From positions 1 to 64,000 of the forward strand of contig JBCCIS010000015.1 in NCBI GenBank assembly GCA_039028155.1: DNA of 64,000 nt, read 5' to 3'. Source of the stretch: Pseudomonadota bacterium. GTDB lineage: Bacteria; Pseudomonadota; Alphaproteobacteria; SP197. Positions 7,854-19,526 of this stretch are shown one piece after another (the stretch's first letter is position 1; each line of letters starts with the position of its first letter). Made by a program: the position numbers and the translations under genes. The notes beneath the pieces are model-generated. The model worked only from the letters and a program-made list of their open reading frames with translations. It searched no databases and was not told the origin of the DNA.

Positions 7854-9200
7854 TTACGCCGCGCCGGCGATGACCTCGGCCAGGTGATCGACGACTTCGC
7901 CGACGACGGCCTTGTCGTCGTGTTCGGCCATGATGCGGATCAGGGGTTCGGTGCCGGACTTGCGCACCAGCAGGCGGCCCTCGCCTGCCAGGCGCGCTTC
8001 GACGTCGCTGATAGCGGCCTGGACACCGTCGTCCTCGAGTGGCTGACCGCCGCTGAAACGGACGTTCTTCAGGACCTGAGGCACACGGTCGAACTGGTGG
8101 CCCAGTTCGCTCATCGGTTTCCCGGTCGCCGCGCGCACGGCGAGTACCTGGAGCGCGGCGATCAAGCCGTCGCCGGTGGTCGCGTGATCGGCCAAAACAA
8201 TATGACCGGACTGTTCGCCGCCCATGTTGTAACCGTGCTTGCGCATGTGCTCGACCACATAGCGGTCGCCGACCTGGGTGCGGACGAGGTCAAGGCCACG
8301 CGCCTTCAAATGGCGTTCGAGGCCCAGGTTGGACATCACGGTCGCGACGACGCCACCGCCCTTCAGCTCAGCGGCATCGGCGAGCCGGCCGGCGATCAGC
8401 GCCATGATCTGGTCGCCGTCGATGACCTTGCCGGTCTCGTCGGCAATGATCAGGCGGTCGGCGTCACCGTCGAGCGCGATGCCCATGTCGGCGCCGTGGG
8501 TCACGACCGCCTGGCACATGGCGTCGGGCGATGTCGAACCGCAGTTCTTGTTGATGTTGAAACCGTTGGGGTCAACGCCCACCGGCACGACTTCGGCGCC
8601 CAGTTCCCACAGCGCCTCGGGCGCGACGCGATAGGCAGCACCATTGGCGGCATCGATGACGACCTTCTGGCCGTGCAGGGTCAAGTCGCGCGGGAACGTG
8701 TTCTTGCAGTATTCGGTGTAGCGCCCGCCGAGAGCGTCATCCAGGCGCCAGGCGCGGCCCAGCCTTTCGGGCACGGCAAGCTCGTCGGTCATGCCGATCT
8801 CCATGCGCGCTTCGATCTCGGCCTCGGTCTCGTCGCTCAGCTTGTAACCATCGGGACCGAAGAGCTTGATGCCGTTGTCCTGGAACAGGTTGTGGGAAGC
8901 GGAGATCATGACGCCGAGATCGGCGCGCAGCGACTTGGTCAGCATGGCGACCGCCGGCGTCGGCATCGGTCCCAGCAGCACGACTTCCATGCCGACGGCC
9001 AGGAAGCCGGACGCCAGCGCGTTCTCCAGCATGTAACAGGACCGGCGGGTGTCCTTACCCAGGACGACCCGGTGCACGCCGCCACCACGGGTGAACTGCA
9101 GGCCAGCGGCCATGCCGACCTGCAGCGCCGTCGCCGCCGTCATCGGCTCGATATTGGCCTGACCGCGTATACCGTCGGTGCCAAACAGCTTTCGTGTCAT
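7854..9200 (-). CDS. glmM: Phosphoglucosamine mutase
   Basis: 448 residues, full length for GlmM. It converts glucosamine-6-phosphate to glucosamine-1-phosphate for UDP-GlcNAc, the precursor of peptidoglycan and LPS. The start [13 protein letters not shown], the phosphoserine loop VMISASHN, the metal loop ALDGDADR and the C-terminal phosphate-binding loop [13 protein letters not shown] are all present. Its ATG overlaps the folP stop by 4 bases (9197-9200), so it is the last gene of the tilS/ftsH-folP-glmM string. It converges on the enuR-like gene with a 13-base gap. Confidence 0.97.
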   Translation of the reverse strand: MTRKLFGTDGIRGQANIEPMTAATALQVGMAAGLQFTRGGGVHRVVLGKDTRRSCYMLENALASGFLAVGMEVVLLGPMPTPAVAMLTKSLRADLGVMISASHNLFQDNGIKLFGPDGYKLSDETEAEIEARMEIGMTDELAVPERLGRAWRLDDALGGRYTEYCKNTFPRDLTLHGQKVVIDAANGAAYRVAPEALWELGAEVVPVGVDPNGFNINKNCGSTSPDAMCQAVVTHGADMGIALDGDADRLIIADETGKVIDGDQIMALIAGRLADAAELKGGGVVATVMSNLGLERHLKARGLDLVRTQVGDRYVVEHMRKHGYNMGGEQSGHIVLADHATTGDGLIAALQVLAVRAATGKPMSELGHQFDRVPQVLKNVRFSGGQPLEDDGVQAAISDVEARLAGEGRLLVRKSGTEPLIRIMAEHDDKAVVGEVVDHLAEVIAGAA

Positions 9201-10326
9201 CCGATCCCACCCCTGCCCGCGACCGCCTGCCAGACCTCGACCGCCTGGCGGGTCTGAGGCACGTCATGGACCCTTAGTATTTGCACGCCGGCGCGCAACC
9301 CGGCAAGGGCGAGCGCAAGACTGCCCGCCAATCGATCCTTGGGCGCGGCTTTCCCGGCAATGCGTTCGATCAGGCTCTTGCGCGAGGCACCCAGCAGGAT
9401 CGGACAGCCGAGCCCGTGGAACAGCGGGAGGTCGCGCATTAGCGTCAGGTTATGGTCGAGTGTCTTGCCGAAGCCAATGCCCGGGTCGACGCAGATATTG
9501 CTGCGGGCGATGCCATGCTCCAGGCAAACGCCGATGCGCGCCTCCAGATAGTCAAAGACGTCCAGGCTGACGTGGTCATAGGCCGGCGCCGTCTGCATGG
9601 TGCGCGGGTCGCCTTGAGCATGCATCAGAACGACGGGTACGCCGCGCTGGGCGACCAGCTCGATCGATGCGGGGTCATAGGTCAGCGCACTGACGTCGTT
9701 GACGATGCCCGCGCCGGCATCGAGCGCGGCGGCCATGACGTCGGCCTTGCGGCTGTCGATGGAGAGCAGCGCGTTTTCTCCGGCCAGCGCCTGCACGACG
9801 GGCTCAATGCGGCGGATCTCGTCGGCGGTCGATACCGGATCGGAACCCGGACGGGTCGACTCACCACCGATGTCCAGGATCGCCGCGCCGGCCTCCGCCT
9901 GCGCCCTGCCCTGTGCCGCCGCGTCATCGGGTGCCAGAGCGTCGCCGCCGTCGGAGAAACTGTCGGGCGTCACGTTGATGATGCCCATGATGTGCGGACG
10001 ATCGAGGCTCAAGCCGACGAACGAATCCGGTTGGTTGGTCGACCGGCCGAGCTGGCGAAACATCGCCGCGGCATGCGTGTCGTCAATCTCAGAGCGCCAC
10101 TGACTGACGCCATCGAGGGTGGCGACCACCTGCTCGATACGATCGGCATAGCGAATCAATACCTCGGCGCGGTTCGCAGTCGGTCCGGAACCAGCCAGAC
10201 GGCAAGCGCCAGGAAGCACCGCGCCATCACTGGCGGGTGCTTCCGGCAAAGCCTTTACGTAGATCTTGGCGTCGGCAGGCAGTGCCTGGGGCAGCGCGTC
10301 ACACGCCACCACGGGCAGACGCGTGG

Positions 10327-10330
<4 letters not shown>
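9197..10330 (-). CDS. folP: Dihydropteroate synthase with N-terminal extension
   Basis: 377 residues. It condenses 6-hydroxymethyl-dihydropterin pyrophosphate with p-aminobenzoate in folate synthesis. The TIM-barrel motifs begin at residue 114: [38 protein letters not shown] and GASRKSLI. The first 112 residues are an extension not found in the roughly 280-residue enterobacterial enzyme. They contain [21 protein letters not shown] and look like a small alpha/beta domain of unknown role. It overlaps ftsH and glmM by 4 bases each, indicating translational coupling. Confidence 0.95.
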
Positions 10331-12264
<1,934 letters not shown>

Positions 12265-12377
12265 CCGGGCCTCGTAAGCTAGCTGTGGCACGGCTTTCCG
12301 GCCGACCGAACAGCGTTAGTTTATCACGGCACCGCCTTGGCGCCATGGTTCAATACGCGCCCGGTCCGGGCGGTGGA

Positions 12378-13670
12378 TCATGCCGCCGATGGCAGAAAAC
12401 CAGCCGGTGCCAAGGGATGTTGCGGCGCAAACGTGGCCTTATCACGACCGGACCCAACACCCCCACGCGTCCAGTGAAGGTAGGGTACCGCCGCCAAGCC
12501 TTCAAGGTCTGAGAACGCAGGAAGAACAACCGCGATTTCCCTGGGCACACCCTGTATGACACGGGTATCGGCGAGCTGCCGGTATCCATCGGCGCCGAGT
12601 GGGCCGACGGAAACCCCACTGGCCAGCGTCGAAACCACGTATCGGCCATCCCATCGTTCGGTCACCCCCGGGCCCAGTGGGCGCGACTCAGGCAGCCCCC
12701 GATTTTCCCGACAAATCAAGAGCTTACCTCCCTTGCGCCGCCACAGACACCGGCCCAGGGTAGTGCGCGAGAAGGCACCGTCATCGTCAAGCCGCTCGCA
12801 GAAACTCAAAAGCGCGGCGCGACGCGGTGCAAAGGCGAGCCCGCCCACCGTCATCGCGGTGTGCGCCACCACTTCCTGGCGCCGTCTGTCATCAAACTTT
12901 CGCCAGACGCCGAGATCCAGAAGAGCGTTGCCCACGGGCATGATGGCCACGGCCGCCGCCAAATCCGCGGCCGTTTGGGTCTCGTTGGCCTGACGTTGCC
13001 GCTGGCGATCGGCCACCACGCCGGCGTCCGGCAAGGCGGCCCGGGAGCGGCGCAGCCGCCCACGGGCAAACGCGACGTTCAGGTTGCTGGGGTCCTCTAT
13101 CCACCGAAGGCCGCGTGCCGTCGCCGTTGCCAGCAGCCTGGCCTTCGAAACCGGCAAAAGGGGTCGCAGCAGGCGAAGATCGCGCCATTCCAGAAGCGCG
13201 CTCATGCCGGCAAGCCCGGTCAACATGCTGTCGCGTTCGACACGCAGCGCGACGGTCTCCGCCTGATCGTCGGCATGATGGGCAACCAGGAGATGCAGAA
13301 TGCCGGCGTTGCGGCACGCTTCCGTCAGGAGGCGGTAGCGGGCATGTCGCGCCGCCGCTTGAATGCCGCGATCGGGCTTGTCGCCGGTCCAGACCAGGAT
13401 CGTGCTCTTCAGGTCGAGAGCCTGGCAGCGGTCCGCGACCGTCGCCGCCTCCTCGGCCGCCTCGGGCCGCAATCCATGGTCGACGATAACGGCGCAAGCG
13501 CTGCCGCCGCGGCGGTCGGCCCAGGTCTTGGCCAGGGCGGCGAGCGCCATGCTGTCGCCGCCGCCGGAGACCGCGACGGCAATCGCGGGCCGCGCCTCGA
13601 ACGGCGCGAACCGCGTCATCAGGTCATCAAACGCGTCGTCGGTAAGTGGCGCGGCTTTCTCTAGCCGCAC
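12378..13670 (-). CDS. tilS: tRNA(Ile)-lysidine synthase
   Basis: 430 residues. It modifies C34 of the CAU-anticodon tRNA-Ile to lysidine, so the tRNA reads AUA codons and is charged with isoleucine. The N-terminal PP-loop ATPase motif is VAVSGGGDSMALAAL near residue 35, followed by VDHGLRPEAAEE, HHADDQAETVALR and the tRNA-contacting EDPSNLN. The C-terminal half is divergent, as usual for alphaproteobacterial TilS. Its start overlaps the end of cpoB by 10 bases (13661-13670). Only 113 bases separate its stop from ftsH. tilS-ftsH adjacency is widely conserved. Confidence 0.94.
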   Translation of the reverse strand: MRLEKAAPLTDDAFDDLMTRFAPFEARPAIAVAVSGGGDSMALAALAKTWADRRGGSACAVIVDHGLRPEAAEEAATVADRCQALDLKSTILVWTGDKPDRGIQAAARHARYRLLTEACRNAGILHLLVAHHADDQAETVALRVERDSMLTGLAGMSALLEWRDLRLLRPLLPVSKARLLATATARGLRWIEDPSNLNVAFARGRLRRSRAALPDAGVVADRQRQRQANETQTAADLAAAVAIMPVGNALLDLGVWRKFDDRRRQEVVAHTAMTVGGLAFAPRRAALLSFCERLDDDGAFSRTTLGRCLWRRKGGKLLICRENRGLPESRPLGPGVTERWDGRYVVSTLASGVSVGPLGADGYRQLADTRVIQGVPREIAVVLPAFSDLEGLAAVPYLHWTRGGVGSGRDKATFAPQHPLAPAGFLPSAA

Positions 13671-14608
13671 CCGGCTCCCGCGGCTTCCTGGGCGGCCTTG
13701 TCGCGCATGTTCTGGGGCGCATCCGGGAACTTGCGGCTGAGTTCGGCGAACGTCGCGCAGGCCTCCGCCGTCTTACCCAGGCGGCTCAACGTGACCCCCA
13801 GTTTCAGCAGGTTGTCGGGTGCCTTCGTGCTCTCGGGGAACTGCTGGTAGCCCTTCAGGAAGTTGATCGCGGCCTGCTGGAAGTTGTTACGGACATAATA
13901 GGTCTCGCCCAGCCAGTAGTACGCGTTGCCGGAGAGATCACCGTTTGGGTGCATGGTGAGGAACTCCTGGAACGCCGCCTCCGCTGCGTCGTAATCCGCC
14001 TGGCGCAGCAGCGAGAACGCGTAGTTGTACTGATCCATCTCGCTGCCCGGCGGCAGGGTCGCGCCGACCGAGGCGGTTTCCGTCGTGACGACGGCACCGT
14101 CATCGATGACGGTCGTGGTTTCACCGATAACGACGTCTTCCGTTGTACCGGTTGTCCCAGTCGTGCCGGTTGTCGCCGCGACGCCGCCGGTCGCGGCACC
14201 GGCGGCACCACCTTCAAGCGCGGCCAAGCGCAGATCGACATCGGCGATCAGTTGATCGATACGCTGCGCCTGCTGGCGCTGCGCGAACTGAAGTTCCTCG
14301 ATCTGGCCGGTCAATGTGCGCAAGCGCTCCTCAAGCTGCGACAGGCGGACCTGCGCGCTGGCGCCTTCCTGACCGGTGAAGTCGCTGGTCGTGTCCAAGG
14401 GCTGGACTGTGATCCCGGATGCCTCCAGCGCTTCGGCGGAGATCCCGCCAGATCCGACCTGGCTCTGCAGCGCGACGATGTCGGCGCGCAGGCTGTCGAT
14501 CTCCTGCTGCATGGTTTGGAGGTCATAGATCTGCGCCTGGGCGACGGGCGCGGCCAGCATCAGGCCACACGCGCCAATCAAGGCAAGAAAGCGAATTCGG
14601 GTCGTCAT
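13661..14608 (-). CDS. cpoB: Tol-Pal system coordinator CpoB (YbgF)
   Basis: 315 residues from the ATG at 14608. An open frame continues to 14656, but MTTRIRFLALIGACG starts a proper signal peptide ending at AQAQ. It has an N-terminal coiled coil (MQQEIDSLRADIVALQSQ and LSQLEERLRTLTGQIEELQ), a Thr/Gly-rich linker (TGTTGTTGTTEDV) and a C-terminal TPR domain (YNYAFSLLRQADYDAAEAAF, NAYYWLGETYYVRNNFQQA). CpoB links Tol-Pal to peptidoglycan synthesis at the septum. It lies downstream of pal after a 287-base gap that holds a nested hairpin, so it may be transcribed separately or by readthrough. Confidence 0.94.
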   Translation of the reverse strand: MTTRIRFLALIGACGLMLAAPVAQAQIYDLQTMQQEIDSLRADIVALQSQVGSGGISAEALEASGITVQPLDTTSDFTGQEGASAQVRLSQLEERLRTLTGQIEELQFAQRQQAQRIDQLIADVDLRLAALEGGAAGAATGGVAATTGTTGTTGTTEDVVIGETTTVIDDGAVVTTETASVGATLPPGSEMDQYNYAFSLLRQADYDAAEAAFQEFLTMHPNGDLSGNAYYWLGETYYVRNNFQQAAINFLKGYQQFPESTKAPDNLLKLGVTLSRLGKTAEACATFAELSRKFPDAPQNMRDKAAQEAAGAGCG

Positions 14609-14820
14609 GGGGCTCCCCGGCTGCTGCATGAGCGGGTCACAACGTGATGATACCATGGGCGTGGTTTCATTGGTTTCTTGTCAGGCCGCTCGACATCATT
14701 GCTTCAGAACACACCGACCCGCGGCGCCAAGCAACGCCGGCGTCCCGGGATCGGCTCTGAAAGGGCCTTTAAGCGTCAAGCGCGGCAAAAATGCGGCATC
14801 GTGGCCACGCCTGGATGCGG

Positions 14821-14868
14821 CAAGGCCGCACGCCCGCCCGGTCGAAACCGGGGGAACGCACGGCCTTG
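14821..14868. terminator. Nested stem-loop downstream of pal
   Basis: Outer arms CAAGGCCG (14821-14828) and CGGCCTTG (14861-14868) enclose a 6-bp hairpin CCCGGT-CGAA-ACCGGG (14837-14852). It begins 27 bases past the pal stop on the minus strand. It lacks an immediate T-run, though ATTTTTG follows some 30 bases later. It may attenuate transcription between pal and cpoB. The 14609-14895 gap has no convincing gene. Confidence 0.45.
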
Positions 14869-14895
14869 TCACGAGAACTGCGTCGATAAACTTGC

Positions 14896-15393
14896 TCAGT
14901 TGACCTTCAGGTCGTCACGCCGGTTCTGGGCCCAAGCCGCTTCGGTGTGGCCCTCAACCTTGGGGCGCTCCTTGCCGTAGCTGATCGTCGAGATACGGCT
15001 GGGATCGATACCCAGAGCAATCAGGTAGTTCTTGGCAGCCTGGGCGCGGCGTTCGCCGAGCGCCAGGTTGTATTCGCGGGTGCCACGCTCGTCGGCATTG
15101 CCTTCGATGGTCACGGAAACCTGCGGATAGGCCTGCATCCACTCGGCCCAACGCTGGATCGTGCGCTCGGCATCGGCATTGATGACGGAGCTGTCGAAGT
15201 CGAAGTAAACGGAACCGCCCAACTCAAGATCCACGAACTCCTGGCTCAACGGATCGATGGCTTCAACCATGACCTCTTCATCAACGATCAAGGTTTCACC
15301 TTGGCCGGACGTGTCGTCGGCGGTCTCCGGCGTCGATTCGCACGCGGCGACGAGCAGCAAGGCAGCAAACAAACTCAGAAATTTAACGCGCAT
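14896..15393 (-). CDS. pal: Peptidoglycan-associated lipoprotein Pal
   Basis: 165-residue outer-membrane lipoprotein. The signal peptide ends in the lipobox LLVAAC with Cys18 as the lipidated residue. The C-terminal OmpA-like domain binds diaminopimelate of peptidoglycan: YFDFDSSVINADAE, then GNADERGTREYNLALGERRA and SYGKERP. Pal tethers the outer membrane to the wall during constriction, partnered with TolB. The 158-base gap from tolB (15394-15551) is AT-richer than its surroundings and probably holds a separate pal promoter, although I cannot fix the hexamers. Confidence 0.97.
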   Translation of the reverse strand: MRVKFLSLFAALLLVAACESTPETADDTSGQGETLIVDEEVMVEAIDPLSQEFVDLELGGSVYFDFDSSVINADAERTIQRWAEWMQAYPQVSVTIEGNADERGTREYNLALGERRAQAAKNYLIALGIDPSRISTISYGKERPKVEGHTEAAWAQNRRDDLKVN

Positions 15394-15551
15394 GCGAGAT
15401 ATCCCCTCTCTCTGGTGACTTAGACAAGTAATCGACGCGCTCTGAATAGACCAGGAAGGCTAAAAACGCCCCCTTCATGGAGTTTCAGACAATCTCCGCC
15501 CATCCATTTCCAGGACAAGCAAAAATCTAGCGCGACTATAAATTCGCTCCC

Positions 15552-16886
15552 CTATGGAATCAAGGGCGACCAGGCCGGATCGGAGCCGTCCAAAGGCGTC
15601 TCAACCAGGCGATCGTTACGGCCGGTCAGATCGATCGAAAACAGCTGCACTTTGTTCTGATCACCGACCGGTGTATCGCGAAAATACATGAGGACGCGAC
15701 CGTTCGGCGCCCATGTCGGTCCCTCGACCAGGAAGCCGTTGGCGATCAGGCGTTCACCGGATCCATCGGGCCGCATGACGCCGATGTTGAACTGCCCCTT
15801 GTAGCTCTTGGTGAACGCGATCAAGTCACCACGTGGCGACCAGACGGGCGTCGAGTAACGACCCTGCTCGAACGAGATCCGCTGCACGTTCGAACCATCG
15901 GCGTTCATCACATAGATTTGTGGTGTACCGCCGCGATCCGAGTTGAACGTGATGAACTGACCGTCGGGCGAGAAGGACGGCGAGGTATCGATCGCCGCGT
16001 CGTTGGTCAGCCGCTGAAGCTGTCGCGTCGGCAGGTCCATGACGTAGATGTCGGAGTTGCCATCGATCGCCAGCGACATGATGACCTTTCGTCCATCCGG
16101 CGAGAACCGTGGCGCGAAGGTCATACCCGGGAAATCCCCCAACACCTCCCGCCTGCCGGTATCGATATCAAGGATGTAAACGCGCGGCGTGTTGTTGACG
16201 TAGGACATGTAGGTGATTTCCTGCGCCGTCGGCGAGAAGCGCGGGGTCAACACCAGGTAACTGCCATCGGTGATAAAGCGATGGTTGGCGCCGTCCTGAT
16301 CCATGATGGCAAGCTGCTTCTTGCGATTGCTGGCCGTGCCGCTCTCGGCGATATAGACGATGCGGGTGTCGAAGTAACCGCTCTCGCCGGTAAGGCGCTG
16401 ATAGATGGCATCGGCGATCTTGTGCGCGATGCGACGCCAGATCTGCGTGTTGCCGCGATAGACAAACCCGTCAAGCTGCTGTTCGGCGAACGTATCCCAC
16501 AGCCTGAAGCTGACCGCAATACGCCCGTCGGCTTCGCGGTCGACGCGGCCCGCGACGAGCGCCTGGGCATTGATCGTGCGCCAGTCGCCAAAGCGCGGAT
16601 TGACATCGATATCGGCGGAGCTCTGGATGAACGCCTGCGAACTGATCGGGTCGAACAAACCGGAGCGTTCGAGATCGGCCGCGATCACCTGGGCGATGTC
16701 TTGCCCGAGCGCCGCGTCCTCGCCCTGGCCGACAAAGTCGGTGACAGCAATCGGCAGCGGATCGGCCACGCCTTCGTTGATGTCGATGACCAATTGAGCC
16801 CGCGCCGGCGCGGCCAGGGCAACGTAGAAGACGACCACGGCAAGCAGTGCCGCCGGGACCAGTCGGAAGTCAGATTTGCTTTTCAT
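15552..16886 (-). CDS. tolB: Tol-Pal system beta-propeller protein TolB
   Basis: 444 residues, periplasmic. It has a signal peptide ([18 protein letters not shown]), an N-terminal D1 domain (IPIAVTDF-like [10 protein letters not shown]) and a six-bladed propeller with repeated blades such as [42 protein letters not shown] and [11 protein letters not shown]. TolB shuttles between Pal and the TolA complex. Its ATG shares a base with the tolA stop (16886), indicating tight coupling. Confidence 0.97.
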   Translation of the reverse strand: MKSKSDFRLVPAALLAVVVFYVALAAPARAQLVIDINEGVADPLPIAVTDFVGQGEDAALGQDIAQVIAADLERSGLFDPISSQAFIQSSADIDVNPRFGDWRTINAQALVAGRVDREADGRIAVSFRLWDTFAEQQLDGFVYRGNTQIWRRIAHKIADAIYQRLTGESGYFDTRIVYIAESGTASNRKKQLAIMDQDGANHRFITDGSYLVLTPRFSPTAQEITYMSYVNNTPRVYILDIDTGRREVLGDFPGMTFAPRFSPDGRKVIMSLAIDGNSDIYVMDLPTRQLQRLTNDAAIDTSPSFSPDGQFITFNSDRGGTPQIYVMNADGSNVQRISFEQGRYSTPVWSPRGDLIAFTKSYKGQFNIGVMRPDGSGERLIANGFLVEGPTWAPNGRVLMYFRDTPVGDQNKVQLFSIDLTGRNDRLVETPLDGSDPAWSPLIP

Positions 16887-17890
16887 TACAGCACCTTGCT
16901 CGGGTCAAACTTCAGTTCCATGAAGCGCCATTCGTCGTAGGCGTCGGTCGGCAGCCCCTCGAGCGGCCGGTCCTTGAAATGGAGAACGGCGCGCAGCGCA
17001 CTTTCCGCCGCCGCCCGGTAGAATTGTCCGCCCGCTGCCGCATCGGCGCCGCTGTTGACGATCTCCGCCGTCATCACGCGACCGTCCGGCGCCAGGCGAA
17101 TCTGAATGGTGACGCGTAGGTTCTCTGCATCGCGCGCGCCGACGGGAATACGCCACTGGCGTTCGATCTGACGTCGGATCGCATCGATCACCGTCGCCGT
17201 CACCTGGCTGGACTGGTTCGGCGCGATATTGGTGCTGTCGAGCGAAGCCATGACGTCTTCGAAGTTCATCGGCGGCGTCTCTTCGACAACCGGCTGCGGC
17301 TCCTCGTCCTCCAACGACTTATCGATCAACAGGCTTTCCATCACGTTCTCAAAACTCTCTTCCGGTTCCGGTTCCGGCTCGACCTCTGGCGGCGGCGTCG
17401 GCTTGTCGGTCGGTGTCGGGGCCACCGCCACCTGCGGCTCCGGCACTTCTTCGGGCTCCGGTTCCGGCGCCGGCTCGGGCTCGACCACCTCGGGCTCGGG
17501 CTCGGGCAGCGGTTCCGGCTCCGGTGCGACCTCCGGCAACGGTTCCGGTTCCGGAAGCGGCTCCGGTTCCGGCAAGGCCGCCAACTCCGGCAGCGCCTCC
17601 GGCTCGGGCAATTCGATCGGCTCCGGTTCCGGCAGCGGCTCCGGCGGCGTCTCCTCGACCGCCGCGACAACCTCTTCCGGCTGGGGCGGAACCGGTTCGG
17701 GTTCCTCCGGCTCGACCACCGGTTCGGGCGGCGGCGCGGCGCTTTCCTCCGCGATGGTGATGATCTCCACACGCACCGCCGCCTCGGCTAAACGATTGTC
17801 GTCCCACCAATGAGGCAGACCGAGCACCGCCATCAAGATAACGATGACGTGAAGCCCGGCCGACATCACCATGCCGAGACGCGGTATCAT
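16886..17890 (-). CDS. tolA: Tol-Pal inner-membrane protein TolA, Pro/Glu-rich linker type
   Basis: 334 residues. The N-terminal TM helix ([20 protein letters not shown]) anchors it. Residues about 50-180 are a Pro-Glu repeat linker replacing the Ala/Lys helical domain of enterobacterial TolA. The C-terminal globular domain carries [20 protein letters not shown] and [20 protein letters not shown], typical of TolA/TonB C-termini. It transmits the TolQR proton-motive force across the periplasm to Pal-TolB. It lies one base after the tolR stop. The repeat codes for long spurious open frames in other phases. Confidence 0.94.
   Translation of the reverse strand: MIPRLGMVMSAGLHVIVILMAVLGLPHWWDDNRLAEAAVRVEIITIAEESAAPPPEPVVEPEEPEPVPPQPEEVVAAVEETPPEPLPEPEPIELPEPEALPELAALPEPEPLPEPEPLPEVAPEPEPLPEPEPEVVEPEPAPEPEPEEVPEPQVAVAPTPTDKPTPPPEVEPEPEPEESFENVMESLLIDKSLEDEEPQPVVEETPPMNFEDVMASLDSTNIAPNQSSQVTATVIDAIRRQIERQWRIPVGARDAENLRVTIQIRLAPDGRVMTAEIVNSGADAAAGGQFYRAAAESALRAVLHFKDRPLEGLPTDAYDEWRFMELKFDPSKVL
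17347..17740. repeat. Low-complexity Pro-Glu coding repeat in tolA
   Basis: Degenerate repetition of the units CCGGAACCGGAGCC and GGCTCCGGTTCCGG encodes runs such as [12 protein letters not shown]. The short units are imperfect and in frame. Length variation between relatives is expected because slipped-strand changes would keep the frame when multiples of six bases are gained or lost. Confidence 0.85.
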
Positions 17891-17891
17891 G

Positions 17892-18347
17892 TTACGGCTC
17901 GCCCACCGTCGGCAGTCGCGTGATCAAGGCCACGTTGTTGAAGCCTGCCTGGTTCAAGGCGCCCATCACCGCCATCACGTTTCCGTATTCGATCGCTTCG
18001 TCACCTCGCACGAAGATTCTGACGTCCGGATTGTTCTGGCTAATTGCGACAAGACGAGGGCCGAGTTCCTCAAGAGCCAGTTCGGTGTCCTGCAGGAATA
18101 TACGGCCTTCCGCGTCGACCGAGACGGCAAGCGGTTCGTCGCTGCCTTCGACCTCCGGCACGTCGGCCTCCGGCAAATCGACCTCGACACCGACGGTCAG
18201 CAAAGGTGCCGCGATCATGAAGACGATGAGCAGCACCAGCATGACGTCGACGAACGGCGTCACGTTGATCTCGCTCATCGGTGGACGCCGCCGGCGCGCC
18301 CGGGCGCTGCGTTCACGCCCACCGGCGTGGGTGAATTGGACCGCCAT
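17892..18347 (-). CDS. tolR: Tol-Pal proton channel subunit TolR
   Basis: 151-residue ExbD/TolR protein. A basic cytoplasmic tail ([21 protein letters not shown]) precedes the single TM helix [17 protein letters not shown], whose Asp (FVD) is the proton-carrying residue. The periplasmic part follows ([21 protein letters not shown]). It forms the stator with TolQ in the inner membrane. Its start overlaps the tolQ stop by one base. Confidence 0.97.
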   Translation of the reverse strand: MAVQFTHAGGRERSARARRRRPPMSEINVTPFVDVMLVLLIVFMIAAPLLTVGVEVDLPEADVPEVEGSDEPLAVSVDAEGRIFLQDTELALEELGPRLVAISQNNPDVRIFVRGDEAIEYGNVMAVMGALNQAGFNNVALITRLPTVGEP

Positions 18348-19087
18348 CAGCCGCCCTTCTCGTCAAGCTGGCGCGATAGCAGCGAATGGAACTCGGCCGC
18401 GAAATTCTCAAGCCGGCTGGCGTAACGGTCGAGGTCGGCGGAGAGCTTGTTATAGGCGACCACGGCCGGGATCGCCGCCAAGAGACCGAGTGCCGTGGCG
18501 AACAGCGCCTCGGCGATGCCCGGCGCCACGACCGCAAGCGACGTGTTCTTCGAAATCGCGATCGCGGTGAACGCGTTCATGATGCCCCAGACGGTGCCAA
18601 ACAGGCCGACAAAGGGCGCTGTTGATCCGACCGTCGCCAGGAAACCCATGTAGCGTTCCAGCCGGTCCATTTCGCGGTCGACAGTCACGTTCATCGCCTG
18701 GTTGATGCGCTGTTGCAGGCCAGCGCGTAACCGGTCGTCTGACAAGACGTGCTGTTTCTGGATGCCGCGCTTCAGTTCCTGCATGGCGGCGGCGAAGACG
18801 GAGGCCAGCGGATGACCGGGCCGCCGGCCAACACGGTCGTAGAGGTCTTCCAGCGAACCGCCGGACCAGAAGGATTCCTCGAACGTCTCGGCTTGGCTGC
18901 TCAGCCGCCGGATCCGCACGATCTTGTCGAAGATGATCGCCCAGCACCAAAACGACGAGAACAGCAGGATCAGCATCACCGCCTTGACGATCAGGTCCGC
19001 ACGCCAGAACAGGCCCATAACGGACATGTCGACGTCGCCGACCGATCCGGCCAATGCCGCAGATTCGAGGTCTTCGGTTTCCATCAA
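18347..19087 (-). CDS. tolQ: Tol-Pal proton channel subunit TolQ
   Basis: 246-residue MotA/TolQ/ExbB protein with three TM segments: AVMLILLFSSFWCWAIIF near 35-53, FVGLFGTVWGIMNAF near 163-178, and IAEALFATALGLLAAIPAVVAYN near 196-218. The TVGSTAPFVGLFGTVWGI block is the family signature. It pairs with TolR to use the proton-motive force. It starts 22 bases after ybgC and heads tolQRAB. Confidence 0.97.
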   Translation of the reverse strand: MMETEDLESAALAGSVGDVDMSVMGLFWRADLIVKAVMLILLFSSFWCWAIIFDKIVRIRRLSSQAETFEESFWSGGSLEDLYDRVGRRPGHPLASVFAAAMQELKRGIQKQHVLSDDRLRAGLQQRINQAMNVTVDREMDRLERYMGFLATVGSTAPFVGLFGTVWGIMNAFTAIAISKNTSLAVVAPGIAEALFATALGLLAAIPAVVAYNKLSADLDRYASRLENFAAEFHSLLSRQLDEKGG

Positions 19088-19109
19088 GTCTTTCCCTGGA
19101 TTGAGAACA

Positions 19110-19526
19110 TCATGGGTTCGCGCCGCCCGAGAGGACCTGGCGCAGGTGATCGGGCATGCGGTAGGGGCGGCCGTCGGATCCGACGAACGCGATCTTCAGT
19201 TTCATGCGGACCAGCGGTTCGTCGTCGCGCAGCACGTCCTGTTCCAGGCTCGCACTGGCACCGCCGGTCTTCAGGATACGTGTCTCGACCTCCAAAAAGT
19301 CATCCAGCAGCGCGGGTTTGCGATAGTCGATCTCGCACCGGGCGACCGTGAAACCGGCGCCATAGGTGTCGCGCAAGGTCGTGTGGTCGTAGCCCAGATC
19401 GCGCATCCACTCCGTTCGGCCGCGCTCGGCAAAACGCAGGTAGGCGCTGTGATAGACGATGCCGCCGGCGTCGGTGTCCTCGTAGTAGACCCGCACCGGA
19501 AACCGATGTGACGGCGTCTCAGCCAT
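19110..19526 (-). CDS. ybgC: Tol-Pal-associated acyl-CoA thioesterase YbgC
   Basis: 138-residue hotdog-fold thioesterase from the ATG at 19526 ([19 protein letters not shown]). The frame is open to 19622, but that extension would lie within ruvB and is not hotdog-like. The catalytic Asp is in [24 protein letters not shown]. It usually hydrolyses short acyl-CoA and associates with acyl carrier protein at the inner membrane. It overlaps the ruvB end by 8 bases. Confidence 0.93.
   Translation of the reverse strand: MAETPSHRFPVRVYYEDTDAGGIVYHSAYLRFAERGRTEWMRDLGYDHTTLRDTYGAGFTVARCEIDYRKPALLDDFLEVETRILKTGGASASLEQDVLRDDEPLVRMKLKIAFVGSDGRPYRMPDHLRQVLSGGANP

Noticed and set aside
14607-14903. 98-codon plus-strand frame between cpoB and pal
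   Set aside because: It lacks a ribosome site and overlaps the nested hairpin; composition is unlike a protein.
17229-17813. Ser/Gly-rich and Pro/Ala-rich frames on the plus strand opposite tolA
   Set aside because: They are translations of the Pro-Glu DNA repeat in wrong frames.
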